Assembly: GCA_011390335.1 (NCBI GenBank)
Contig: JAABSO010000017.1
Span: 20,242-84,241, forward strand
Direction: 5' to 3'
Source: Desulfotignum sp.
GTDB lineage: Bacteria; Desulfobacterota; Desulfobacteria; Desulfobacterales; Desulfobacteraceae
Length of the DNA: 64,000 nucleotides
Within the stretch, counting starts at the first letter, position 1. The number at the start of each line of letters is the position of its first letter. Shown here in pieces: positions 1 through 7,427 of the stretch. Below the pieces are notes generated by a model, which saw nothing but the letters and a program-made list of their open reading frames with translations, had not been told where the DNA came from and ran no database searches. The position numbers were made by a program, and so were the translations under genes.

Positions 1-569
1 TCATTAAATCGGTGTGGGAACACGGATCTCTGGGCCTGGAGGCAGAAAACCTGGTGACCGGCACGGCAAAAACCGTGACCCGGCTGCTGAAAGAGCGGGC
101 CCCCGGCCTGGGCGGCGCCTGTTTTGCCGAAGAATTCATCTCCGGACGGGAATTCAATCTCTCGCTGCTGGCCGGCCGGTCCGGGGTGACTGTGCTGCCG
201 GCCGCAGAGATCCTTTTTCCGGACACCCCGGCAGACCGGCCCGCCATGGTGGGATACCGGGCCAAATGGCACGAAGATTCAGAGGAGTACCGGAACACCC
301 CCCGGCAGTTTGATTTTACCCCTGCAGATACGCCCCTGTTAGAGGAACTGGAAACCCTGGCCCGCCGCTGCTGGCACCTGTTTCACCTGGCCGGCTACGC
401 CCGGGTGGATTTCCGGGTGGATATAAAAGGCCGCCCCTTTATCCTGGAGATCAACACCAACCCCTGCCTGTCCCCGGATGCCGGATTTGCCGCTGCCCTT
501 AAACAGGCAGATATCTCATATATTGACGGCATTCACCGGATTGTGACCACCCAATTATGTTCAGAATAA
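1..569 (+). CDS. ATP-grasp ligase, D-Ala-D-Ala ligase-like (5' end outside window)
   Basis: The reading frame is open from the window edge, so only the C-terminal ~188 residues are present. They form the end of an ATP-grasp fold of the D-alanine-D-alanine ligase type. A Val-Asp-Phe-Arg-Val-Asp stretch is followed by Ile-Leu-Glu-Ile-Asn-Thr-Asn-Pro, the usual Mg/ATP-binding Glu and Asn. Enzymes of this class join a carboxylate to an amine using ATP. The stop codon lies 13 bases inside the next gene, which points to co-translation with the GNAT-deacetylase-GNAT protein and a shared role. The substrate cannot be told from the sequence. A cell-wall ligase is less likely than a peptide-forming ligase of a small-molecule pathway because of that partner. 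Confidence 0.8.
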   Translation, partial: IKSVWEHGSLGLEAENLVTGTAKTVTRLLKERAPGLGGACFAEEFISGREFNLSLLAGRSGVTVLPAAEILFPDTPADRPAMVGYRAKWHEDSEEYRNTPRQFDFTPADTPLLEELETLARRCWHLFHLAGYARVDFRVDIKGRPFILEINTNPCLSPDAGFAAALKQADISYIDGIHRIVTTQLCSE

Positions 570-2818
570 GACGTATCTTTGACGATGCCATCCCGGTGAA
601 CCAGGATGCCCTCCGCCAGGTCAAAACTATCATCCAGAAACGGTTCCCTGCAGTGTCGGAACAGGAGATCGCACACCTGGGAGACAAACTGCGCAACCCG
701 TTCACCCTGCGGTTCCGCCCCATTCTGTTTGTGGCGGAAAACATGCGGCACAAGGTGCTGGGATTTGCCATGGTCCTGCATGAGCCGGATATCAATTTCT
801 GTTTTCTGGACTGGATCGCCACCGCCAAAGACACCCTGCGGGGCGGGCTGGGCAGTGCCCTGTACGAGCGGATCAGAACCGAGTGTGCGGCCCTGAAGGT
901 CAGCGGGCTGTTTTTTGAGTGCCTGCCTGACACCCCGGGAGAATGCGAACCCGACCTGATCAAGGACAACATCGCCCGGCTGCGGTTCTATGAGCGGTAC
1001 GGGGCCCGGCCCATTATCAACACCGGGTATGAAGCCCCGGTGCATCCGGAAGATACCTGCATGCCGCATCTGGTATATGACGACCTGGGAAAAGACACCC
1101 CCCTGGCACGGTCCCATGCAAAAAAGGTGGTGCGGGCCATTCTGGAGCGCAAATACAAAGACCTGTGCCCGGCAAAATACGTGGAACAGGTGGTGGCCTC
1201 CATCCGGGACAATCCGGTGAAACTTCGGCCCTTTTGCCATGTGCTGCCCCACAAAACCCGCCGGGCCGTCCATGACCGGTTTGCGGAAAAAATCGTTCTG
1301 GTGGTGAACCAGGACCACGAAATCCACCATATCCATGAACGCGGGTATGTGGAATCCCCGGTGCGCATCACAAGGATCCTGTCCCACCTGGAAAAAAGCG
1401 GCCTGTTCGAAACCCTGGAAACCCAGCCCTTTCCCGACATCCATATCCATGGGGCGCATGACGCGGATTTTATCGCCTACCTTGCCCGGGCCTGTGAAGA
1501 GGTGCCGGCAGACAAATCCCTTTACCCCTATGTGTTTCCCATCAGAAACAAGACCCGGCCGCCCAGAGAATCCACGGTCCTGCCGGGATACTACTGCATT
1601 GACACCTTCACCCCCATCCACCGCAATGCCTATCCTGCGGCCCGGGCCGGGGTAAATGCCGCGCTCACGGCAGCGGATGCGCTGCTGGCGGGCCGGCGCA
1701 TCGCCTACGCCCTGGTGCGGCCCCCGGGGCACCATGCGGAACGAAGGTCCTTCGGCGGTTTCTGCTATTTCAACAACGCGGCCATTGCGGCCCGGTATCT
1801 GCGGGAACAGGGGCGGGTGGCCATCCTGGACATCGACTACCACCACGGCAACGGGCAGCAGGATATCTTCTATCACCGCTCTGATATCCTCACCGTGTCC
1901 ATCCACGGCCATCCTGAATTTGCCTATCCCTATTTCACCGGATTTGAAGATGAAACAGGCATGGGAGAAGGCGAAGGATTCAACTGCAACCTGCCCCTGG
2001 CAGAAACCGTTGACGGCAGAACTTTCCGCAGCACCCTGATGCGGGCCCTGGCAAAGGTCGCTGAATTTGATCCTGACTTTCTGGTGGTCTGCCTGGGGTT
2101 GGACACGGCCCGAAACGATCCCACCGGCACCTGGTCCCTGACACCCAAAGATTTTTACCGGAACGGCCGGATGATCGGGGCCATCGGTCTGCCCCTGCTG
2201 GTGATCCAGGAGGGCGGATACAACACCCGGAACCTGGGGGTCAATGCCCGGCATTTTTTCGAAGGCCTGGCCGAAGCCGTGTTCACCCCGACCCGGGACA
2301 GAACACTGCCCCAATCCCCCCCCAAAGGCATTCAGTTCCGATATGACCCCCTGCCCCAGGATGTGGAAGAGATCCGGCACCTGGTGGCTGCCACAGGATT
2401 TTTCAGAGAGGCTGAAGTGGAAATCGCGGCCCAGCTGGTGGCGGAACGCCTGGAAAAAGGCCTGGCCAGCGGGTATTATTTCATCCTGGCCCTCCGGTCC
2501 GGCCGGCTTGTCGGCTATGGCTGCTACGGCCCCATCCCCTGCACCCTGGCCGGGTATGATATCTACTGGATCGCAGTGGCCCCTGAATTTCAGGGAAAAG
2601 GCCTGGGCCAGGCCCTTCTGGAGAAAATGGAGCAGCTGATCACAGAAGCTAAGGGGCACACCATCTATGTGGAAACCGCGTCACAGCAAAGATACGCCCC
2701 GACCCGCGCCTTTTACGAACGCTGCGGATACACGGCGGCCGCCACCCTGCCCGATTTCTACAGCCCCGGAGATGCCAAGGTGATTTACAGCAAGCCGTTG
2801 AAAACAAACAGCGAATAA
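557..2818 (+). CDS. GNAT - histone-deacetylase-family - GNAT triple fusion protein
   Basis: This 753-residue protein has three enzymatic parts. Residues ~50-175 look like an N-acetyltransferase (GNAT). Residues ~245-575 are a zinc deacetylase of the HDAC/acetylpolyamine amidohydrolase family. Residues ~597-745 are a second GNAT with the acetyl-CoA loop APEFQGKGLGQALL. The deacetylase keeps its active site: the His pair 392/393, zinc ligands Asp427, His429 and Asp516, and Gly-Gly-Tyr555. The YPYFTG segment near 458 resembles acetylpolyamine amidohydrolases rather than eukaryotic HDACs. The ATG overlaps the upstream ATP-grasp gene by 13 bases. Acetylating and deacetylating modules in one chain suggest reversible or protective N-acetylation of a polyamine-like or amino-acid-derived product. 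The substrate is unknown. Confidence 0.85.
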   Translation: MFRIRRIFDDAIPVNQDALRQVKTIIQKRFPAVSEQEIAHLGDKLRNPFTLRFRPILFVAENMRHKVLGFAMVLHEPDINFCFLDWIATAKDTLRGGLGSALYERIRTECAALKVSGLFFECLPDTPGECEPDLIKDNIARLRFYERYGARPIINTGYEAPVHPEDTCMPHLVYDDLGKDTPLARSHAKKVVRAILERKYKDLCPAKYVEQVVASIRDNPVKLRPFCHVLPHKTRRAVHDRFAEKIVLVVNQDHEIHHIHERGYVESPVRITRILSHLEKSGLFETLETQPFPDIHIHGAHDADFIAYLARACEEVPADKSLYPYVFPIRNKTRPPRESTVLPGYYCIDTFTPIHRNAYPAARAGVNAALTAADALLAGRRIAYALVRPPGHHAERRSFGGFCYFNNAAIAARYLREQGRVAILDIDYHHGNGQQDIFYHRSDILTVSIHGHPEFAYPYFTGFEDETGMGEGEGFNCNLPLAETVDGRTFRSTLMRALAKVAEFDPDFLVVCLGLDTARNDPTGTWSLTPKDFYRNGRMIGAIGLPLLVIQEGGYNTRNLGVNARHFFEGLAEAVFTPTRDRTLPQSPPKGIQFRYDPLPQDVEEIRHLVAATGFFREAEVEIAAQLVAERLEKGLASGYYFILALRSGRLVGYGCYGPIPCTLAGYDIYWIAVAPEFQGKGLGQALLEKMEQLITEAKGHTIYVETASQQRYAPTRAFYERCGYTAAATLPDFYSPGDAKVIYSKPLKTNSE

Positions 2819-2991
2819 CCCCATCACCTGAAGCTGATTTTTAAGACACATGTGTTGCATTGGAATCTGAATTAGATTCTGTCCATGCTGGTCGGTCACT
2901 TTGCAGTGGGCCATGGATGCCGGTCTAAAGGTACATACGTTTTTATGTCCAATTGGCTTTCTTTCGTGTTCAAGAAAATTGACACACGACA

Positions 2992-3267
2992 TCAGGAATC
3001 GGAAATATCTGTTCCGATTCCCGGGCTGTTCAAAGCAGCTATTTTCTTGCCGGCCGGCAGTTGCTTGATCTGATATTCCAGTTTGAAGGCGGCTGATTTT
3101 TCCAGGTTTTCCCGGACCGCTGCCAGGATCACCGGCCGCCGTGCCCGGGTATATCTGGAAGCGGTCCCCTGGTTGTGTTTCAACAGGCGGGTGTCAAGAT
3201 CTGTGGTGACACCGCAGTACAGGGATTTATCCGCACATTCCAGTAAATAGACCGACCAGACCGCCAT
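2992..3267 (-). CDS. GIY-YIG domain protein (UPF0213/YhbQ-like)
   Basis: This 91-residue protein starts with VYLLECADKSLYCGVTTDL, the GIY-YIG-type opening strand pair. An Arg-rich stretch ending in RPV follows, then a Glu/Lys-rich helix with LEYQIKQLP. Size and order match the stand-alone UPF0213 (E. coli YhbQ) group of single-domain GIY-YIG proteins, whose cellular role is only loosely defined (DNA nicking or repair). It ends one base before the umuDC remnant on the same strand and may once have been read with it. The 173 bases between this gene and the deacetylase fusion hold nothing I recognise. Confidence 0.85.
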   Translation of the reverse strand: MAVWSVYLLECADKSLYCGVTTDLDTRLLKHNQGTASRYTRARRPVILAAVRENLEKSAAFKLEYQIKQLPAGKKIAALNSPGIGTDISDS

Positions 3268-3268
3268 C

Positions 3269-3562
3269 TCAGGACCTCACTGTCAACAATTGGTTCCAGT
3301 CCGTGGTAGGCAAAGACCGGTGATTGAACGCGGTTTTCCAGGAGCGGGCTCTGCCGATACCGGAAATACCGGCATCGATCATGGAGCTGCCGCTGACCCG
3401 GACAAAAAAGGTGGCGGCCGGGTGTTTGATCAGGTGCTGGTTCAAATCCAGGCTGCCTTCAATATAGTCATCAGCCGGGGAGGGAAACCCGGCCGCGATG
3501 GCAGTCATGTAAAAGGGCCGGCTGACGGGTGTGGACAGATCCGGGGTGTACAGTGTATTCAT
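3269..3562 (-). pseudogene. umuD-umuC deletion remnant (SOS mutagenesis operon)
   Basis: The first ~65 codons match the start of UmuD, the LexA-like S24 peptidase: [20 protein letters not shown], then [16 protein letters not shown] containing the Ser of the self-cleavage site. The UmuD sequence then stops abruptly, without the catalytic Lys half. The remaining ~30 codons resemble the extreme C-terminus of UmuC, where a Trp-Lys segment and a Thr-Thr-Asp-Trp segment end the polymerase. A simple reading is an in-frame deletion of the rest of umuD and almost all of umuC (expected ~1.5 kb) leaving both ends joined. A CCGGTAT repeat at the join may mark it. The product cannot be a peptidase or a polymerase. 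Confidence 0.75.
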
Positions 3563-3614
3563 GGTTCTCTTTTCTGGTGGCCCTGACAGGCAGTTATATT
3601 TTTTTTAACTTCCA

Positions 3615-3643
3615 TGCATACCCGTCTGTATATTATCTGTCAA
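3615..3643 (-). promoter_or_regulatory. sigma-70-type promoter for the umuDC remnant
   Basis: On the minus strand TTGACA (3638-3643) is separated by exactly 17 bases from TATGCA (3615-3620), about 55 bases upstream of the remnant's ATG. The sequence between them contains ACAG and ATAC blocks that could belong to a LexA site, but I could not match a complete SOS box. Confidence 0.55.
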
Positions 3644-3656
3644 GCGGTTCACAAAA

Positions 3657-3686
3657 AAGCCCCCCGGCGGTTTCGCCGGGGGGCTT
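3657..3686 (-). terminator. intrinsic terminator downstream of hcp
   Basis: A GC-rich stem (arms at about 3659-3669 and 3674-3684, GTTT loop) is followed on the minus strand by a run of six T. It lies 45 bases after the hcp stop and separates hcp from the converging transcription area of the umuDC remnant. Confidence 0.85.
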
Positions 3687-3729
3687 GCTGTCAGACCTGA
3701 ACATCCTGTGTTTATTTATTTGCGGCAGG

Positions 3730-5490
3730 CTATCCCAGGATTTTTTTCAGGTCCTGGTCCGGGGTGCTGATGGGGGTCAAATTGTAATTTTTCACCAGCA
3801 CATCCAGAACATTGGGGCTCACAAAAGCCGGCAGAGAGGGGCCGATGTGAATATCCTTGATGCCCAGGTGCAGCAGACTCAAAAGAATGGCCACGGCTTT
3901 TTGTTCGTACCAGGACAGGATAAAGGACAACGGGAGCCCGTTGACATCCGTGTCAAAGGCCTTGGTCAGTGCTACGGCGATGAGCACGGCGGAATGGGCG
4001 TCGTTACACTGGCCCACATCCAGCAGCCGTGGAATGCCGTTGATATCGCCCAGCTGTTTTTTGAAAAACTTGAACTTGCCGCAGGCCAGGGTCAGCACAA
4101 TGCTGTTGTCCGGGGTTTTTTCCACAAATTCGGTGTAGTAGTTCCGGGATTTTTTCACGCCGTCGCACCCGCCCACCAGAAAGAAATGCCCGATGGAACC
4201 GTCCTTGACACCGGCCACGATCTTGTCTGCCACCCCCAGGACCGCATTGTGACCGAATCCCACCAAAACTTCCATGTCCGGTTTGTCTTCAGTGTATCCG
4301 GGCAGTTCCAGGGCCCGGTCGATCAACGGTTTGAGGTTGTTCTTGTTCACATGGGCGACCCCCGGCCATCCCACGGTGCCGGTGGTGAAGATGTTCTGCT
4401 TATAGGTCTGTTTGGGTTTCTGGATGCAGTTGGTGGTCATGAGAATGGCACCGGGAAATTCATCAAACTCTTTTTTCTGGTTCTGCCAGGCTGTGCCGTA
4501 ATGGCCGTAAAAATGGGGGAACCGCTCCTTGAGTTTCGGATACCCGTGTGTGGGCAGCATCTCTCCATGGGTGTAGACATAGATCCCTTTGCCCTCACTG
4601 GCCTTGAGCACCGCTTCCAGGTCGATCAAATCATGGCCGGACACCATGATGGCCTTGCCTTTTTTGGCACCCAGTGGCACCTTGGTGGGCACAGGATGTC
4701 CATACGCTTGGGTGTTGCCGATATTGAGCAGTTCCATGGCCCGCAGGTTCTTCTCCCCGCACTCCAGGACCAGGCCCAGCAGTTCGTTCATGCCCAGGGT
4801 CTTGTCCTCCAGGGATGCCAGTCCCCGGTGTACAAATTCGTAGTTGGCTTCATCCTCCTGGTCAAACTCCGCCGCATGGTCGGTATAGGCGGCCATGCCC
4901 TTGATGCCGAACAGCAGCATGTGCTGCAGAGAGCGGATATCCGGGTCCACATCCGGATCTGACATCAGGCCGTAGGCCCCAGCCTGTTTGACCATGCCTT
5001 CCACGGAGGGTTTGAGTTTCAGGGTCAGGGCATCGCTGGTGGAGGTGATTTTTCCGCCGGCGGCATGGACCTGCTGGATCATCTTGTCCCGCAGGGCAAC
5101 GGACTGATGGAGCAGGTCTTCGAGCCGATACGGGTCGAACTCCACATTGGTGAGGGTGGCAAACATGGCCTCGCAGGTGAACCGGTTGGTTTCTTTGTCC
5201 GAAATACCGACTTTGCGGCCGGCCACGGCGGCGATGGACACCCCCTTGAGGGAATGCACCAGCAGATCCTGGAGCGCAGCCACTTCCGGGGTCTTGCCGC
5301 ACACGCCCATGACCGTGCATCCCCTGCCTCCCATGGTCTGCTCACACTGGTAGCAGAACATCTTGGTCTTGTTTGTCGGTGCGGCAAACGCGGACGGGGC
5401 TCTTAAAAATGCGGGAATCAAGGCGCTTCCGGTGACAGCCAGGGTGCTGTTCTTTAAAAAGTTTCGGCGGGAAATCTCTTTCTTTTTCAT
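3730..5490 (-). CDS. hcp: Hybrid cluster protein (hydroxylamine reductase) with Tat signal peptide
   Basis: The protein has 586 residues. Hcp proteins reduce NO or hydroxylamine at a hybrid Fe-S-O cluster and are normally cytoplasmic. Here the N-terminus is a twin-arginine signal (Ser-Arg-Arg-Asn-Phe-Leu-Lys, a hydrophobic stretch, then Ala-Phe-Ala), so export to the periplasm is predicted. The mature part opens with MFCYQCEQT; the spacing Cys-x2-Cys-x8-Cys-x5-Cys binds the proximal cluster. Hybrid-cluster ligand contexts are present: GHDLIDLE, TTNCIQKP, VGGCDGVKKS, LACGKFKF, VGQCNDAHS and SWYEQKA. The start at 5490 has an AGGAGA ribosome site seven bases upstream; a longer upstream frame has none. 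An FNR-type box lies ~100 bases upstream. Confidence 0.95.
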   Translation of the reverse strand: MKKKEISRRNFLKNSTLAVTGSALIPAFLRAPSAFAAPTNKTKMFCYQCEQTMGGRGCTVMGVCGKTPEVAALQDLLVHSLKGVSIAAVAGRKVGISDKETNRFTCEAMFATLTNVEFDPYRLEDLLHQSVALRDKMIQQVHAAGGKITSTSDALTLKLKPSVEGMVKQAGAYGLMSDPDVDPDIRSLQHMLLFGIKGMAAYTDHAAEFDQEDEANYEFVHRGLASLEDKTLGMNELLGLVLECGEKNLRAMELLNIGNTQAYGHPVPTKVPLGAKKGKAIMVSGHDLIDLEAVLKASEGKGIYVYTHGEMLPTHGYPKLKERFPHFYGHYGTAWQNQKKEFDEFPGAILMTTNCIQKPKQTYKQNIFTTGTVGWPGVAHVNKNNLKPLIDRALELPGYTEDKPDMEVLVGFGHNAVLGVADKIVAGVKDGSIGHFFLVGGCDGVKKSRNYYTEFVEKTPDNSIVLTLACGKFKFFKKQLGDINGIPRLLDVGQCNDAHSAVLIAVALTKAFDTDVNGLPLSFILSWYEQKAVAILLSLLHLGIKDIHIGPSLPAFVSPNVLDVLVKNYNLTPISTPDQDLKKILG

Positions 5491-5591
5491 GGTATTTCTC
5501 CTTTTGGATGCAGTTTCAGGCAGCCGTTGCCGGATACCCGGGTGTTTTTTCAAACGTGCACCCATCATAAAGGAACCATCACACCTGATCC

Positions 5592-5605
5592 TTGACATGA
5601 ATCAA
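5592..5605 (-). promoter_or_regulatory. FNR/CRP-family (HcpR-like) operator upstream of hcp
   Basis: The 14-base near-palindrome TTGAC-ATGA-ATCAA matches the FNR-type pattern TTGAY-N4-RTCAA. It sits about 100 bases before the hcp start. HcpR, a CRP/FNR-family regulator, is known to control hcp in sulfate reducers, so this is a reasonable operator; no regulator gene of that family is in the window. Confidence 0.55.
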
Positions 5606-5620
5606 GAATTTTAAAAAAAA

Positions 5621-6382
5621 TTATAAAATCAATCCGTGGGGGTCACACTTTTCCCGGAGCAGGGTCAGTTCGGTCTGTGTGGGGACAGCAATTTCAACGG
5701 CCCGGTCGGTCCGGATTTCGAACTCCATATTGTCCAGAATCTGATCCGGCGTAATCCCCGGAAAACAGCCGATCAGAAACATCTGACGGGTGTGTTCATC
5801 AAACCCCATCACCCCCATGTCCGTGATCACCTTGTCCGGCCCGCCGGGGGGCAGACCCGCCTTTTCCCGGCCGTCCGGACCGTCCAGAAACCCGGGGCTG
5901 GTAAGATAGTCCAGTTTTTTCTTGAATTTGCGCTTTTCCATCTTCATGAAAATGATGCTGCGGGAGACAAAGGAGGCCACATCACAGGCCCCGCCGCTGC
6001 CGGAAAACCGTACATCCGGGGCATCATACTCTCCGATCACCGTGGAGTTGAGGTTGCCGTAGAGATCGATCTGGGCCGCCCCTAAGATACCCACGATCCT
6101 TGCCCCTGACATGGGATTCTGCATGGTGCAGAACGCTTCCATGAGTCCGCCGTTGGCAGAGGTATGGTACATGATCCGGGGATCTGCCACCGCCAGGGGA
6201 ATATCTTCCAGCTTAGAGTCAATGGCGCCGGTCTCAAAAAAGATGACACTGTCCGGGGCATTGATATTTTTGGCTGCCATGGCCGCCAGCATGGAGATGC
6301 CGGTGCCGCAGAATACGATATCCCCGTTTTTGATCTCCCGGGCCGCGCAGATGGTCATCAATTCCCTTAATGTATAGTCCAT
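5621..6382 (-). CDS. CoA-transferase family I, beta subunit (glutaconate CoA-transferase-like)
   Basis: This 253-residue protein resembles GctB-type subunits of family I CoA-transferases, which move CoA from one acyl group to another through a glutamyl-CoA thioester. The segment VIFFETGAID carries the likely catalytic Glu (residue 50), and GSGGACDVAS is a conserved glycine-rich loop. It starts 11 bases after the alpha subunit and is the last gene of the transporter operon. The acid it activates is probably the TRAP substrate or its product. Glutaconate/glutarate-type acids fit the family, but this is not proven. Confidence 0.85.
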   Translation of the reverse strand: MDYTLRELMTICAAREIKNGDIVFCGTGISMLAAMAAKNINAPDSVIFFETGAIDSKLEDIPLAVADPRIMYHTSANGGLMEAFCTMQNPMSGARIVGILGAAQIDLYGNLNSTVIGEYDAPDVRFSGSGGACDVASFVSRSIIFMKMEKRKFKKKLDYLTSPGFLDGPDGREKAGLPPGGPDKVITDMGVMGFDEHTRQMFLIGCFPGITPDQILDNMEFEIRTDRAVEIAVPTQTELTLLREKCDPHGLIL

Positions 6383-6393
6383 GACTTTTTTCC

Positions 6394-7371
6394 TTATTTT
6401 CGGTCCAGATTCTTGGCATATCCTCTGTTTCTGTCCGCCAGTATGGATTCCACACGGCCTCGGCCCACCTTATCCAGCAGGTGGGTATGGGTGGGGCAGT
6501 CAAAAACATACGCTGCAAGATACTGCTGATACGCATCATCGTTTTTTGCGGCCCGGGCATAGGCGTTCATGTATGCGGCATCATAATCATAATACCGGTA
6601 ACAGGCGGTGGGATAGGCCCCGAAAGGCACCTTCACCACTGCATCCGCGTGAATGAACGGGATCTGGTTTCTGTCCGGATCATTTTTGAGATAATCATCA
6701 TCCAGCAGTTCCTCACAGGTGATGATCAATCTCTTTGCCGCCTTGGCCTGTTCCACATCGGCAAAGGTCAATCCTTCAATGCGGCAGTTACCCCGGAAAT
6801 CGGCCATCTGCACATGGATAATGGTCACATCCGGTGTGATGGCCGGCACCAGCACCACTTTTTTGGTATCGCACCACCCGTCAAAGGGGTTGTCCATTAC
6901 CACCAGCTTCTGGTTGGGAATTAGGTCATGCTGTTTTCTGAACTCTTTGGGAAATCCCCATTTGTTGATGATATCGGTTCCCAGAGAAGACCGCGTGGGC
7001 AGAAAGGCAATGCCCATGGCCCCGGCCAGAAACCTGAGGGTCATCTGGAAGTTGGAATAATCTTCCACAATAATGGTTTGTTCCTGGACCGCTTTTTTGA
7101 ACCGGATGCAGGTGGGCATGAACTTGCCGGTGCCGCCATAGGCGATCTCCAGATGGGACACACACCCGGCCCCGATCAGTTCATCCACCCCCTGGCCGTT
7201 GGAATGGGCATACACATGCAGATCTCTTGTCTTCTGCCGGATGATTTCATACACCGCCGCCATGGGGTTGCGGTTCAGGGTAAAGCCTCCGATGGACAGG
7301 TGGCATCCGTGTTTTATATATTTGCTTACAGCATCCTTGAGCTGCATCACCTTGTTGTCTTCTGGTTTCAT
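6394..7371 (-). CDS. CoA-transferase family I, alpha subunit (glutaconate CoA-transferase-like)
   Basis: This 325-residue protein has the alpha-subunit order of GctA-like CoA-transferases. An early glycine-rich segment (LSIGGFTLNRNP) binds CoA, and a central block contains VLVPAITPDVTIIHVQMAD. It pairs with the beta subunit 11 bases downstream and follows the large TRAP permease gene by 56 bases on the same strand. The physical link of uptake and CoA-transfer suggests that the imported or processed acid is activated at once by CoA exchange, for example from acetyl-CoA, sparing ATP. Confidence 0.85.
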   Translation of the reverse strand: MKPEDNKVMQLKDAVSKYIKHGCHLSIGGFTLNRNPMAAVYEIIRQKTRDLHVYAHSNGQGVDELIGAGCVSHLEIAYGGTGKFMPTCIRFKKAVQEQTIIVEDYSNFQMTLRFLAGAMGIAFLPTRSSLGTDIINKWGFPKEFRKQHDLIPNQKLVVMDNPFDGWCDTKKVVLVPAITPDVTIIHVQMADFRGNCRIEGLTFADVEQAKAAKRLIITCEELLDDDYLKNDPDRNQIPFIHADAVVKVPFGAYPTACYRYYDYDAAYMNAYARAAKNDDAYQQYLAAYVFDCPTHTHLLDKVGRGRVESILADRNRGYAKNLDRK

Positions 7372-7427
7372 AATCCAATCCTGGTTTCAAATCAAAATAA
7401 ATACGCCGTGAATATCCCCATTCACCA

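Noticed and set aside
533..2659. 708-codon open frame on the minus strand
   Set aside because: It is a shadow of the GNAT-deacetylase-GNAT gene: the plus strand carries clear catalytic motifs, the minus translation has none and is rich in Gly/His/Gln as expected of an antisense frame.
3529..4962. 477-codon open frame on the plus strand
   Set aside because: Antisense shadow of hcp without a recognisable motif or ribosome site.
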